From Kitagawia praeruptora (taxonomy: Eukaryota > Streptophyta > Magnoliopsida > Apiales > Apiaceae), in NCBI GenBank assembly GCA_037693485.1, contig CM075347.1, positions 143,667,501 to 143,731,500 of the forward strand: a stretch of DNA of 64,000 bases, read 5' to 3'. A model generated the notes under the pieces. That model was not told the DNA's origin, did no database searches, and saw only the letters and a program-made list of their open reading frames with translations. The position numbers and the translations under genes were made by a program. Below, one piece after another: positions 42,501 through 55,570 of the stretch. The stretch's first letter is position 1; each line of letters opens with the position of its first letter.

Positions 42501-43633
42501 AGAAGCACAAGAAGAGTACAAGGCATGATAGTGATGATTCTGACTATGCTGATGAGATTGACGATAAATCTCGTTGGAGAGGTGGTGTAGATAATGAGAG
42601 ATATCGACCTGATGAAACACCCGAACGTGTGCCTGACAAGGCGAAACTGGTTTCTAGGAGCCGACAGAGTGATTCAGAGTATGATTCTGATTCTGATAGT
42701 AGGGAGGATTATAAAAAAAAGCAAGTGGAGTCGAGGAATGCAGGTTATAAGGAAGAGTATAAAAGGAAGCAAGTGGAGTTGAGGAATGCAGGAAAAAGGG
42801 ATTCTATTCCTGGTGGAGATAGAAGAAAAATCAGGGATGAGCAAGATCACAAGGAGAGAAAGGACAACACAGTTGAAGTTAATGAGAGAGAAAGAAAAAG
42901 AAAGCACAACCGAGATGAAGATGATGAGAGAGAAAGAAAGCACAGAAGAGGTGAAGATGATAAAGCGGATCGAAGACAAATTAAGGACGAAGAAGATCGG
43001 CAAGGAAAAAAACACAAAAGAGATGACGAAGAAGAGGAGAAGTATGACACTAGCAAGGAGCATGATCGTGGTAGGCATGAAAGGCAGCAGGAGGAAGGAC
43101 ATGATACTAGAAGCCTCCAGAAGGAGAGATCAAATCATCAATACAAGAGAGCTAGACATGATGACTCTGGATCTCTTGATAGGTCAGATGACAATAAAAA
43201 GCGTGGTGATGGGCGCGGCGATGAGAAGCTTGGTGATGTGCGTGGCGAGGAGAGGCGTGGTGGTGATAGGCGTGTTGATGATAGGCGTCGTGATGGGCGT
43301 GTTGATGATAGGGGTGGTGATGGGCGTGTTGATAGAGGCCGTGGTGGTGATGGGCGTGTTGATGATAGGGGTGGTGATGGGCGTGAAGATAGAGGCCGCG
43401 GTGGTGATGGGCGTGAAGATAGAGGCCGCGGTGGTGATGGGCGTGAAGATAGAGGCCGCGGTGGTGATGGGCGTGAAGATAGAGGCCGCGGTGGTGATGG
43501 GCGTGAAGATAGAGGCCGCGGTGGTGATAGGCGTGAAGATAGAGGCCGTGGTGGTGAGAGGCGTGAAGATAGAGGCAGCGGTGATAGGCGTGAAGATAGA
43601 GGCGGCAGCGGTGATAGGCGCTCTAGACGCTGA
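39515..43633 (+). CDS. CWC21: CWC21/CWF21-domain splicing factor (SRRM2/Cwc21-like)
   Basis: Two coding exons, 39515-39864 and 41791-43633, join in frame (AG|G) for 730 residues. The start CACCATGT gives MYNGIGLQTARGSGTNGYIQ, the signature of Cwc21/SRm300 proteins. The CWF21 domain follows (DILEHDRKRQIQLKLVVLEDKL..QGYTDEEV). The family sits in the activated spliceosome next to Prp8/Snu114 in the nucleus. Exon 2 encodes a long, disordered, charged tail: Ser/Asp-rich (SSSDSDSDSG), a 55-residue duplication (42211 and 42376), KR/ED-rich stretches, and a DGREDRGRGG repeat at the end. Retention of the intron gives a stop (TAG) right after the splice site, so it would leave 117 residues with the CWF21 domain alone. 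A clean plant gene; only the intron is odd. Confidence 0.85.
39850..41000 (+). repeat. Tandem array in intron 1 that copies the 5' splice site
   Basis: A unit of about 110 bp containing GATAAAAG|GTAGCTCGAGAAATG and TTTTGTCGGTTTAACGTG repeats from the exon end onward. Donor-like AAAG|GTAGC sites lie after 39864 (the true one), 39974, 40084, 40202, 40309, 40423, 40711 and (AAG|GTAGCT) 40993. Spacing is about 107-118 bp for the first six and then about 285 bp. Later copies are diverged. Confidence 0.85.
41442..41465. repeat. (GT)n microsatellite
   Basis: About ten GT units in intron 1 of the CWC21-like gene. Confidence 0.85.
42211..42540 (+). repeat. 165-bp in-frame tandem duplication in the CWC21-like coding sequence
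   Basis: Two 55-codon copies starting SGSGGGHA begin at about 42214 and 42379 and differ at only a few residues. Confidence 0.85.
43375..43560 (+). repeat. 30-bp coding minisatellite (DGREDRGRGG)n
   Basis: At least five identical 30-bp units followed by variants. They encode an RGG/RD-type repeat at the C-terminus of the CWC21-like protein. Confidence 0.9.
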
Positions 43634-43725
43634 AACTTGATGTCAGAGCTTCAGGCCTTATGTTTGCCTGCCTGGGTGCACAAGTGACTGCTGCTTGTTC
43701 GTGTTTAAAAAATCAGCTTTTGTGA

Positions 43726-43731
43726 AATAAA
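43726..43731 (+). terminator. Candidate poly(A) signal of the CWC21-like gene
   Basis: AATAAA, 93 bp after the stop codon. Confidence 0.45.
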
Positions 43732-43926
43732 TTTACAAGTGCTATATGTATCTGGATCTTTCTTCAAGCTTGTGTGTCTTTTATGTTGTTGAATTGTATT
43801 TCCCGGAATAATTTGTTGGACTTGGTGATGGTTTCAATTTAACAATTAATGGCTTGTTCTAGTTTCCGAGTGTACTTCATTTGATCACAAGGTTGATGAA
43901 CTGAGGACCTTGCCATGCTTGGTCTT

Positions 43927-44200
43927 TTTTTTTTTTTTTTTGCATCAGGAATGAATTTCATTCATGAAAAAGATGATAAATCAGAAGAGATAATAAAAGC
44001 TTCATCATCTAACCGAAAGGTATGCTTAACCCCATGAGTATAGAGACTTCTTACCTTTTTGGTTTTTTAGGCGCTCCATCACTGGAGTTTAGTACTTGCA
44101 AGTTGCTAAGTCATTGCCTTGCAACTATTTTTTTGGACATGATGGCTCGATATAGAGTCATGGGCCTGTTATTACAACAGAATTTCACAATAAAGAACTT
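43927..44200 (-). mobile_element. Possible LINE 3' fragment (minus strand)
   Basis: A run of about 18 T followed by a GAATGAATTTCATTCATG-type sequence reads on the minus strand as ...ATGAAATTCATTC...poly(A), which resembles the tail of plant L1 elements. No coding part is present and no flanking duplication was fixed. Confidence 0.35.
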
Positions 44201-44956
44201 GTGATTTGTTCACCGATTTAGTTTATTTTTTTTCAGAAGTCGAATTAGGTATTGGATTCTCTTACAATCTGAAAACTTAAATTGGCACATTGTGTCTGTC
44301 CTAGCTGAATTTGGGCCAGACCTTACGAAATTGTACGCCCTTGATCAATTTGAGCGAGACCTCATGAGATAATTCTCATCGGCGTTTCAGGAAAAAATAT
44401 TGAATTTGGCTCGTTTATGTGAATTTGGTTTGAACATGATTTTTTTTTTGATAAATGAATGAATTTAAATCGGAACTTCATATTTATATTAACGTAGTTT
44501 GAAATAATACTACATTGACTGCACCCAATTTGTTATAACTTACTTTGATAAAAAAAACTTTAATTATGGAGTAATTTACAAAAGAAAATATTTAAGTATG
44601 ATACTAAAAAAAGTAGAAAATCAATAAATTAATATCTTTGAATAAAACAGTTTTTTTCAGTCACAATAATATATTAAAAATAATAATGAACCTATAGTTA
44701 ATTATAGGTAATATCCTATAGTTAAGTCATATTTTGTAAATACTGGGAGGTAATATCCTATAGTTAAGTCATATTTTGTAAATACTGGGAGGTGATATCT
44801 ATTATTACAAAAATGCCATTAAAATTTTGTATATAAAATGCAAATGACTCTACGCTTCAATTTTGATAATAAAAGTTGTAGGAACATTTTCTCTAAAAAT
44901 AATGTATTTTCAATTTTGATAATAAAAGTATCAGCACTTGACTGCTAAAAAATAAT
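44201..44956. other. AT-rich intergenic DNA with a 43-bp tandem duplication
   Basis: No gene seen. GGTAATATCCTATAGTTAAG... occurs twice in tandem at about 44706-44791. Confidence 0.5.
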
Positions 44957-45019
44957 ACCGCAGCCAGGAATTGAACCTGGTGAATCTATGACAGCAGATT
45001 TCAATTGCGCTACTGCGGT
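44957..45019 (-). tRNA. Shortened tRNA-like sequence (tRNA pseudogene or unusual tRNA)
   Basis: On the minus strand the 63 nt form a perfect 7-bp acceptor stem (ACCGCAG/CTGCGGT), a perfect 5-bp T stem with loop TTCAATT (CCAGG/CCTGG), and a 5-bp anticodon-like stem (AATCT/AGATT) with an 8-nt loop GCTGTCAT. The D arm is reduced to about ten bases without a clear stem and the variable loop to two. The intact T arm and acceptor stem argue for a tRNA origin. The missing D arm argues against a normal cytosolic tRNA. The loop could be read as a GUC-type (Asp) anticodon, but this is uncertain. Confidence 0.4.
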
Positions 45020-48000
45020 TTCTGTTGACAATTTTGTGAAAAAATAAATTTAAATACTCGCTTCAATTACGAGTTCGAATTTCATAGAATTATTGTCATT
45101 TTGGACAATCAACAATCTAATAAATATTACTCGCATTTATTGTTCTGGTTTGTTTACATTATCAAAATTTGGTACATGTTGAGTTTACAATAGATATCCA
45201 AAAGAGCTACTTTACTACGCACACGCACTAGAACAACATCATCATCAACAACAATCACAAAGCCAAAGATCCCAAACTAACCAAAACACTACAAACAAAT
45301 AAACGTATAAAATGAAAGATGATCACTCCAATGATGATGCTTATAAGAGATTTGTGCGCATGCTGTCTATGCAATATGAAATCTTCAAGATTTTCTAGCT
45401 TCACAATCATCATCTACCAATTATTATATGTATATCTGATTCATTATATACAATACATATCTCTAATATTCTATCTCCCCCACCTTTAACAACCTAAGAG
45501 CTTGATTTTTGTTCCTAATAAACTGTTCCATTTCTTTATAATACATTAACAACTCCTATCTTTTTAATCTACAATATCATCATTGGTATCTACCATCACT
45601 ATCCTTCATCAACTTGTTCATTTTTTTAGGTGTGTAAAAGGGGTGTGAACTGATTCAAATCATGCCTCATTGTCGTTTGTATCACGCCAATAATTAACCG
45701 TAATTATTAAATTTCGAGTTAGATCTTTAACCGAAAAAATAATCATGTGTTGTCTCTGACTTTAAGTTGCATAGAAAAATAAGATGTTCATGCAAGGTAA
45801 ATTTTAAAAAATGTGCAACGCGATTGTTCTACGTGTTTGCATCCTGAAACTTGTTCTTCATAGAGTGCGACCCTCGATAAATTCTTACTCAATTTACACT
45901 GTCTGCAGTGATACCAATAGCATCAACTAGCAGTTGGATATTATTTACATACACACTCTTAACAAGTGGGAGTACAACTAGGGAAAAAGAATCAAAGCAC
46001 AAGGCACGGGCGTGGGTTTGTGGGTTATGCTGTCTCCAAATTTGAAGCTTCTCCCCTCTCTAATTGCTTACATGTAGTCACTCTCCAACTCCACGTCCTC
46101 CCACTGAATGGTTCATTACAACAGTTCCCTATACGCAGGGCCGGTCCTGAAGATTCGTGGTTTCGAAAAATTTGGGACCATTTAATAGAGAGAACAATAT
46201 ATACGAGGATCACTCACATTGACCTAAAAACAAAAACCAGTCGGTACAAGAAATCTCGAATTTAAACCCTTTAAACGACACCAAACCAATTTTTAAGTCG
46301 AATGTGCAAAATATACGTCCTGGAGATAATTTTTTGCACCAAAATGAATCGTAAGAAAAATAATCCACAACTTTGCCCAATGTGGCATGAGTTTCATGCC
46401 TAGATATGTTAATGCAAGCACGCGTCTGATTGCTTATGAAAAAGCGTTTAAACTAACTAAAGAGTTTAAGGGCTGATAAGATTCGATCAGACATGATAGA
46501 TCTTGAAGCAAAAGATCAGAAACGTACTTATGCATTTTGTAGAACATAATTTGTTGTGTTTGGTACATATCCATCCATCCATCCATTCATCGACCATTCA
46601 CATGGGCTAGCTAGCTACCTGTAAGATAGCTACTCGTTTCTTCTTCCTATATAGGGATCTCCCACGGTATGTTTGGTGGCAAGATCCTTTCCTGTCTATG
46701 CAGCGGAATCAGAATTTAAAATGACTTGGAACTGAAATAATTAACGGATTTTTTTTATTATTTATCAGGGTTTCTCGAGACATTTTATAAGGGCGAAATG
46801 AGATTTAAAATAAAAATTTCTTAGTTTTTTGGCTCAACCGAGACTTCAATATATCTCGAATAGGCCTTTACTGGTTCCGCCACTGTCTATCTTTGTATAT
46901 AATTTACATCAGGACTCAAGAGATTAATTAGCATGCAGCAAAAGAAACAACATGAGATCAACCAAATCACTTTTGAACATGAACAAATCTCTTATCTTTA
47001 TTCATTGGTCCTCATCATATGATCTTTGATCAGTTATTAGTTACCGATCCTTCCTGAACTAATCAGCTCTCTTTATGTTTGTACTTGATATGACACCATT
47101 TTGTTCAAAGAACACATTCCTTATAACTTAAGGAAGCATTTCAACCAACAAACATCTAACACATGAATGTATGTTAATGCATGCTTCAGTTACATGCAAC
47201 ATTTTTCGAAATCAGTGGACTGCAATGTTAAGGATAAGAAATCGACAAAACCCGGAGAATGGGCTGTAAAGTTGATGAACATAGTCTCAAGATTATGTTG
47301 TAAAGCTGAGTTCAACAAGTACAAAGCTCATCTATTGGTGAAAAGAAGGTGAAAGCTTGTTTGGTTCGCATTACTTGTTTGGATAATATTGAACAAACCA
47401 CATCTCTATCCCCCTGTTTGTACATTTCATTAACATTTCCACGATTTCTGGCTTTTTTCACATGTAATGGACGGACTATAATCGAACCAAATTTGATCGA
47501 TAAAAATACTGTGTAAAATTTTATCAATAGTTCACCTAATATTATGATTCCGAATTTAATTCACATGTCAATGCAAAAGAAACTAAAATAGAATTAAAAT
47601 ACAACCTAGGATGTCTCATTTCGAACCTAGAATCCATCACAAAATATAATCACGACATTCATAACTACTTTCAAATTTCAACAAATACATGATCACGACA
47701 GATTTTGGTTCATAACCATTTTCAAATTTTAATAAATAACTTTAAATCCTAACTTATAATCAGTGTTGTAAAAATTAAAAATCGGACTTAATTGGTAGAG
47801 GCACTATCCAGGTATTAATTGGAATGATTAATCGAATAATCGGATTATTAATCAATGTTATAACTCATGAAACAGGGATTAATCGGATTAATCACCGATT
47901 TTTAGAACAGAGCTTATAATATGTAAATTATTTCGTAAGATAAAACCTAACTTACGACATTTTGTAAATTCTGTCAATAAATTATTGTATGGAATGAAAA

Positions 48001-50602
48001 TACTCATGTCATAATAGTTCCTATAAGTTAAAGCTAGATATAGTAAACATTATGATTATCTCTAATTATTGGAGTAATAAATCTTAAGTGTAAGTCATTA
48101 TCATTCTTTAGTACTAATTATTTCTTAAACCTAAAGACTTAAACAAAGATATGTAACTTTTTGAAAGATAACTAGCTTATGGCACTATGGTAGTTAGCTA
48201 AAGATCGACGGCATTGATCTTATTTGTCTTGTCCTCTTCATCTCAAAAAGCGAAGCTCCATTATTTCTCAGATCTTGTGCTTGATACATCACATTTGACG
48301 TAAACTATACAAAATAGCTAGATTTTTTTTTAATATATTTATCGACAAGTTGAGTTCGTTCCATGGCCTTACGTACGTACTCTAATAGTCTAAAGCAAAT
48401 CTAATGTTTTTGTACTTCGTACTTCAGCGATTCATGTTCCATTTTAAGACGGGATGCCACATTTGGAACGCCACATTAAGAAATACATTATTCATTTGTC
48501 CCGTTAGTTCAATCAATTTGAATTGAGAAAATATTTTTAACAAACACTTCAGTTGGAGACTTGGAGTACCCAACATTACATGAATAATGGTTTTTTTCTA
48601 CCGATTTGTCACTAGAAAAATGTCTAAGATCAAGTTAAAAATAAACATTTTTTACCGATCCTCTTGTATATATAAGTGATTCGAAGATATCACTCGATGA
48701 GATTCGAAGTAACACAATCATGTCAACGTGAATGTTACTTATCGATAATAACAATCACATGCCAACATGACAATCACGTGGCATAAGAATTTTTCACATC
48801 AATTGACATGTCATGTGATACGTCAAAATTATCGTTAACGTTTCTAGTTAAACCCTTCTCTCCTATAGTGAAAAGACAATAATTAAATTATAATTATCAC
48901 TTTTCTTTTCGTTAATTATAAATTTCTAATATCGAAAAGAAACAGACATTTTTAATTGTCCACCACTCACAGTGAACAGACTATTCAAGGGAAGAACCAC
49001 AACCATACTTAATGGAAGATAAGATATTTGATTAACCCTTAATCCATATGATATTACCAAACACAAAGGTTTTGTGTTTATTGATGATTTGATTATGGTT
49101 TAATGAAGTTAAATCCATCAATCAAATCCTAAAGTTATGTGTGGGTATATTTGGTCATCATCTTACACCTAGAAGTGCTGCACCACTAGTTTATGTATAT
49201 AGTACAAGAAAGACTAGTCACCATCTAAAAACCTAGAAGTGCTGCACCACTGCTTTTTCATACCTTTTTTATTTCACTTGAGATGGGATTCTCCTTTATT
49301 TTCTAGTGGATGAAAGGGATTCCATGTGGAACTGATGAAGAAAATTCAGTTTAATTCAACCCACACAAGTTAAAAGTTTAACAAAGACTCAAAATATTGC
49401 ATTGTCCAATCTCTTGTAAAGCCACCTTTTGGCACTGTCAAGTAAATATTATATGACGATTATCAACTTATTATCTCATTACTATTCTTTTCTTAAAAAT
49501 GATAGATTTTATAAAAAATTTTACAAAATGATAAGTGTATCAATTTGATTGGTTATAATTCAATTGGCTTCATGCATTCACATTTAATATCAATCAATAA
49601 AAATATTTATTAATAAAATCCTACTCATTTTATAAATATATATATATATATATTTTCTGTGCATCTATCATTACTCTTTTTTTTCACGTGGAATGGGGCA
49701 AAAATAGTTCCTATACCATGAATGATGAATATTATTGCCAATGTAACGAAAGTAAAAGTGCTACCTTTGGATGTAATCTTTGAATACACATAAATGATCT
49801 AGATTCTTGACAAAAGATTAACGATTCTTAAACTCAATGACCACGCTGAGGAATAACATTTGTTTTTTTAATAATCAGTCGATCCATTTATTCTTACTGC
49901 ACTACAATTTTTTTTTATGAAGTTTAAGTTTTATCGGACTTATTAATCACGAAAAGTATGTTACAATATTTAGACGTCAAAGGATATATACACACACCTA
50001 TATGAGTACATATATTCCAAAATTCTTGGGGTTGAAATCTGTTACTCTTTTTTGAATGCTCACTTTATTCTCATCTTTAGCTTCATTTTTCTTTACTCCC
50101 CGTTCATGTTAAGTTGTTTTGTTGATCTATTGGAAAGGAAAATCTAAAGAATTACCTTAAGAAAACTTCACTGAAACTAGACTAAAATTTCTTTATGTTT
50201 CGAGGTTTATTAGGATCTTATATTATTTTAACATTTCCTCATTTGAAGATCCATTATTAAAATAGAACATTATTAGAATAGAAGAGACTCGAACCTAAAA
50301 TTTTCCAGAACTTTGATATCATATATTAAGTATTTTAAGGTGCTAAAGGAACACCTTGTCAGAATTTTTTTTTGTCAGACCTTACCAGGATTTTATATTC
50401 TAATAATCCCCAAAGGCCATTTATAGGTAGTAGTGAATCATGAACGCCCATATTTAGGACATAATTTACTATGTTAAATAGCTCATCTAAAATTTTACGA
50501 TTTTAAGTTTTTAGAAAAAAATCTTATCGGAAGTTTATATTAATATTCTAATACAAACAATTTTAACAAATTCCAGGGAAAGATATATAACTATACAAAT
50601 AT
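45020..50602. other. Long intergenic region without a recognisable gene
   Basis: AT-rich sequence with only short, unlikely frames. It contains a hAT-tip-like CAGGGCCGGTCCTG at 46137, a possible small MITE at 46702-46887, a duplicated CCTAGAAGTGCTGCACCACT word at 49170 and 49230, a TA tract near 49640, and a B-box-like word (AGACTCGAACCTA) at about 50285. I found no conserved protein or RNA gene. Confidence 0.5.
46702..46887. mobile_element. Possible hAT-like MITE
   Basis: Begins CAGCGGAATCAG and ends with the reverse complement of CAGTGGCGGAACCAG, a common plant hAT/MITE tip. Flanks (TGTCTATG and TCTATCTT) match only in part, so the call is tentative. Confidence 0.35.
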
Positions 50603-50611
50603 TACAAAAAA

Positions 50612-50847
50612 GGGGGCCGTATGCTGTGAAAGACGTATCGCGGAAATTTTCCACGGTACGTGTACAATACTGTTTTTGTGTGAAAATAGGGGGACATTTT
50701 CTGCGATACGAAGCACGTATCACAGAAACTTTTCGCGATACGATGCATTTTTTTTTAAACCCCAACCGTTGAATCAACGATCCAACGACTGGGAAACCGT
50801 ATGTTCCGTAACAGTCAATAGCAAACGTTTGCTATTGACCGGGATCC
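50612..50847. mobile_element. 236-bp MULE-derived MITE, relative of the 10.2-kb MULE
   Basis: A perfect 9-bp duplication TACAAAAAA flanks it (50603-50611 and 50848-50856). Its right end follows the right TIR of the MULE at 13.7 kb motif by motif: CCGTTG, GATCCAACG, CCGTATGTT, CGTAACAG, then a 26-bp palindrome (50814-50839), then GACCGGGA. Repeated CGATACG/CGTATCGC words match the CGTACCGC words of the larger element. It encodes nothing. Confidence 0.75.
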
Positions 50848-50856
50848 TACAAAAAA

Positions 50857-51194
50857 AATGATGGAGAATTTCGCACTTTAGAAATGAGAAACCAAAATGA
50901 TAAGATGGCTTGCATTATATAAATCACTATACTCGTGCGTGCTAATGATATATTAACACCAATTAAAGACAAAGTAAACACCTGACCACCTGAGCTAATG
51001 GTTACAACGTGTCAACTAAGCAACTCTATTAAATCAACAAAAAATTGACTACTCTTGTCACTTCCTCACATAGTCGAGACTGAAGAGGTAAATAATGGGG
51101 ATGGCAATTTTAACCTACTATGTACTACGTGTTACACCATTATCTGCAAATATTTTTATAAGACCACTGAGAGCAGTCCAAGTTTTAAATCCAA
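50857..51194. other. Intergenic spacer
   Basis: No gene or repeat recognised. Confidence 0.5.
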
Positions 51195-51204
51195 TGACCA
51201 CATT

Positions 51205-51395
51205 TCACTGTTGTAATCCAAGAGTTTTGAACTTCATCCGATAACTTAAAATTTTAGATGAACGAAGTTTGCTAGCAAATTCGTATCCACCGAACATGAC
51301 ATTCCACTTACTTCTGTGTCTCCCAGGAATCGAACATATGACCTTGGGGTAGTAAGCTACTAAAGTCACGGTCCAACCAACTGAGACATCCATGG
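51205..51395 (-). mobile_element. tRNA-derived SINE
   Basis: On the minus strand the sequence starts near GATGTCTCAGTTGGTTGGA, a pol III A-box-like word. About 45 bases later comes GTTCGATTCCTGGG, a B box. A non-tRNA body of about 120 bp follows. The spacing and order match plant SINEs. Flanking duplications and the 3' tail were not resolved. Confidence 0.6.
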
Positions 51396-51399
51396 TGGG

Positions 51400-54300
51400 T
51401 CGGTTTAGTTAATCTTCTAGCATGATTGAAAGAGAATGTTAAATAATATTACTTAACCAGAAAAAATTGTATCTAAACTCAATCATATCTACACACACTA
51501 GAATCAAATACCAGTACACATCATAACCAACAAATCGAATCAAGAAACGTGTTCCCCTCCATCCAATTGCTTGACATAGCACATACACAAGTTAAATCAG
51601 TAAAGGGAAGGGAATATCAATCTTGCTATGCTACTATTATTGAATATTGATGGATGAATTATAACGAGAACCAGAAGAAAGAATAATTAGAATTGCAATA
51701 TAATTTACTCGAAAAACCGGTAATAAAGTAACAGGAATCAAAACCTTTTTTCTATCAACGGTCAAAAGTCTGTACTTAACCTTTTGTTAGCAATAGATTT
51801 CTCTTCCACTTCTTGTGGCTCTCTCAAGTTCTTATCACTTTTGACTTCCAATTTTTGGAAAATTATTGTGAAAAGTTTCATGTTGATGTGTTGGCAAACA
51901 AAGGTAAATACAAGGATTTCACACAGCTTGTTCTGCATTATGTGTATTTCTTATGCATTCTTCTGCTGCTATTAGCCATGGGTCAGGATTTCAGGTAGTT
52001 CGCTGTGGGGCGAGTCTTCTGGCCGAGTTTGGGGTATTTTTAAGCATAGTTCTAAGTTTGATGCGGTTGGTTTTAAACTGTAAAGCACCACTCTAAACGA
52101 AAACTGCAATTACTAAAATCGAACCAAGGTTCCTAATAATTCTAGAAATAGCAGCGTATTGGTTATGATTCCGTTTTAGACCAAAATCGCGCCAACACAC
52201 GTGGAAATACTGCAACAAGCCTACTATCATGTGGATAGTGTGCACTGTAATACCATCTTAGTAAAATGTGATTGGACATGCTAACAAGGAAAGACCCAGA
52301 ATTTTAATTAAAGTCTAGTGGGGTGCTTAGTGGAAAAACAGAGAGTACATAACTTTATCTAGTACCAAACCTGTATCAGACTTGTGTTATAAGTTCTTGT
52401 TACATCTGAGGTAAGACATAACGTATAAATGAGCTTAGATTTAAATCTATTACCACTAATTTCAAAGTTTACTGGTCATGCATGCAATTAGGTACCCTTG
52501 CGCTCACAGAGCAGCTAAAAATGTGAACTTCGAAGAAAAGAAAATATCGATTTCCTACAGAAGTCCTAGCTAGTGGAGCACAATTAATAAAATCTGGATG
52601 CTATACATCAATTCCCTACCATCTATGTGTGTGATACTGCATTAAAAATATGATAATGCACCTAAAGCTTGATTCACTAGCTGACTGGAATATTATAGGG
52701 TCGGAATAGATTTTCTTTGTCATGCATAATATATCTACTGGGGGAGGGAGAGACTCTACGACACGAGTGTCAAGATATAAAGATCACACAGCAAGTTGGA
52801 ATATTAGGAAAAAAGAAAGAAAATATAAACAAATATACAATTTGCGGAAAAGCAAAAGAGTAGATGAAGAAAGTTGTTAGGATGCAGATAAACAAGTTGG
52901 GAGATAAGCAGGATTAGCATAAAAGAAAATATTATTGTGATGGAACATCATATCATGTGTGTATATATAATGCGCACCCAGAGTTTCAAGTAGCCTCCTA
53001 CTCTCCAAAAGAAAAAAATATACTGCCTACATCTGGCCCCAACTTTCGATTTTTAGTGCTCTGCAAAACTAAAACATTAAAAGAAGAAAACATTTACTTT
53101 CCTTGATGGGGTTTCTCCTTTAATCATTTTCTCCTAGACACCTTAAGATATACTTAATTAGGTTAAAGCAAGTGCTAATTATAAGACCAATACTTTACTT
53201 GGCATCAAAGCACCACCTTTCTAGTAATCTTAATGTTAAAATAACAAGTACAGTTGTCATCGAATATTTCGGCGTTTCGAATGTTGAAAACTACAGTATG
53301 ATATCAAAAGACTGGAATAATTAAAAAGGAATATAAGAATCAGATATGGCTTTACTAGGAAAAACACCATTCATTCTATTTACTTTGATGTTTAAGACTA
53401 TTAAATACAGCTTACCATTCTCCCACAAGCTTCTGGCTTTTGTAACTTTTCAACATATTCTTCTTCTAGCTGCTAGTGTTCAAGTATCTAATGCCCTTCA
53501 ATACAAATTCCACAAGTGTACGTCAACAAGTTAATATCACACTTTGCCATCAATCTTTAGCAGTATATGCACCATATCTTTTAGGATTTAGCTTATTCCA
53601 CCTGTAAACATCATGTCGAGACACTAAACTTAATAATCTTCATGTCATGTAAGCCCTGTAACAATTAGTAAGAAAAAACTTATGAAATGATAACCAACTT
53701 CTAAGAACAATCTTAGTTTTCCAAATATAAAAAATATGCTTCAGAAGTGTATACCAACTGCCAAAAAACTGGAGATGTATCTTCAATTTTGGAGAGGAAC
53801 ATGTATCTCAAATTCTGGAGACGTATCTCTTGAATTGGAAGGTACAGGTAGTTTTATTTTATCATGCCCAGAATTAAAAAAAAAAAAAAAAAAGTGGAAT
53901 TTCATTAGACTCCTAAAGTTAGTGGCTGACCCATGTACCCTAAAAGTACAACTAATGGTACTATTAACAAATGGAAAAAGTAGTTCAAGATCATTCTCAC
54001 TTACTCAGCCCCAAGATTGTTTTTCTTTGTTACAGACTAAACATGATGTCACAATAAGAGCTCTCTCAGAAGTTTCGCTTATGCACCAAGTATTGACTAC
54101 TTCTATTTTACTTGAATGTTTCCAATCCTGTTAAGGAGAAGATAGCAAAATAACAAATATATGATATACCAAGAGATCAAGAAACAACATAAAGCATACA
54201 AAAGAGAATACCACAGTTTTTCCTTAAGATTTTTCCTGAAGATTTGTATGAGCCTTGCGCTAATACCACAGTTTCTTCTACTCTGCAGGCATAAAGCATA

Positions 54301-55570
54301 GGACAAGGATCTTCTTTGTTGTTAATTCGATCCATTCCTTTCCCTATGCAACCTTGGTTAAAAAGCTTCCTAGCTCATTGTTACCATTTTTTGTAAGCAT
54401 ACAATACGATACTAATTCAATATGCTGATATATAGGGCCTTCAATCAGTACATAAACACGCAGAAGAGAATACATCTATTTTTTTTTTTGCCTCAAGTTA
54501 TTAGTAGAAAGTTTATAAAGTTTCACTATCTGGGTATACAAATGAAGTACTCCGTAGTCACTTTTTAGCTATAACTTATAACTTAAATTCTAGGTGATGT
54601 AGCCTTTCTAGTCGAGATCGAAGTAGCATACAGGTTTTGGTGAGGTTTTTAGTATTGTCTAGGCCACAACACACAGAAAATATACTAAGAAATAACTAAA
54701 CAGTAAATTCAGAAATTATAAGAAAGAGAGAGAAGAAATACCTAGAAAAAAACATAAACCAGAATAATGCACAAAACTAATATAAAGTAAAATCCAACAA
54801 AATTAAGATGATTAAAGTAATATACTTGTCAAACAAAAGATGATTGAGGTGAAAGGTGGAAACCACTATCATCACCTATTTAGAAGTTACAATTTTATTC
54901 ATTCTTAAGTGTTACTGTAAAACATAAGCATAAGAATAAAGGTTTATGATAACTAAAAATAATAGTATCACAAACCCAACAAAGAAATTTTATGCTCTTG
55001 AAATAACTTAGGATATTGCTATTTCTGGTTTCTGTGTGCCCCCACTTGCTACAGGAATCAGTAACTAAACAAGTGCGGTTTCAAACAGTCATCATATGGG
55101 AAGTCATCTAAAATGATTTTCGTTCAACGGCACTATTTTACGTTCCCCACAATTTACATTTTATGTTTTTGGTATGAGCTGCATGACTATCCATGCAGCC
55201 TTGCTTACTAGAAGGAGCATACACAGAAGAGGGGGGTGGAGCGGTTATGTCTTATATCACTTATGTCAATATATAATAGGTAAGAACTAGAAAATTGATT
55301 ATAAAATAGGCAATGGACTAAATTTAGTATTTTAAATACCTTTTTTATCAAAGAGGCGGGAACCCACCACCGAGTCTAGGCCTACATCAGTGTCTATTTA
55401 TACATTAGAGATCCCTGTCTTTGTTTAGTTGTGTTCTTATAAATTTATGTAGCAAAGGGTTCAGTTTTAAAACCAAGCTGAAGAAACCAAGTTCGGAAAT
55501 TCTACTCCTTCCTCAACCAAAGCTGCAGCCTTCAACTAATTACATCCACATACCTTAACTAATCCAGGTC
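51400..55570. other. Intergenic region upstream of the ABCG gene
   Basis: No recognisable gene. Contains an A-run at about 53876-53892 and AT-rich sequence. The last kilobase should hold the promoter of the ABCG gene. A CTATTTATAC word at about 55395 is a weak TATA candidate. A 132-codon frame at 53736-54134 runs through the A-run and has no recognisable content. Confidence 0.5.

Noticed and set aside
42674..43102. 142-codon minus-strand frame in the CWC21-like exon 2
   Set aside because: Shadow of the highly biased Lys/Glu/Arg coding sequence on the other strand.
42786..43640. 284-codon alternative plus-strand frame in the CWC21-like exon 2
   Set aside because: Repeat-driven open frame (30-bp unit is a multiple of three); the frame joined to the CWF21 exon is the real one.
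44022..44204. 60-codon frame
   Set aside because: Lies in a LINE-like tail region with no recognisable content.
45966..46265. 99-codon frame
   Set aside because: Crosses a hAT-tip-like word (CAGGGCCGGTCCTG); no family similarity.
53736..54134. 132-codon frame upstream of the ABCG gene
   Set aside because: Runs through a long A-run giving poly-Lys; no homology recognised.
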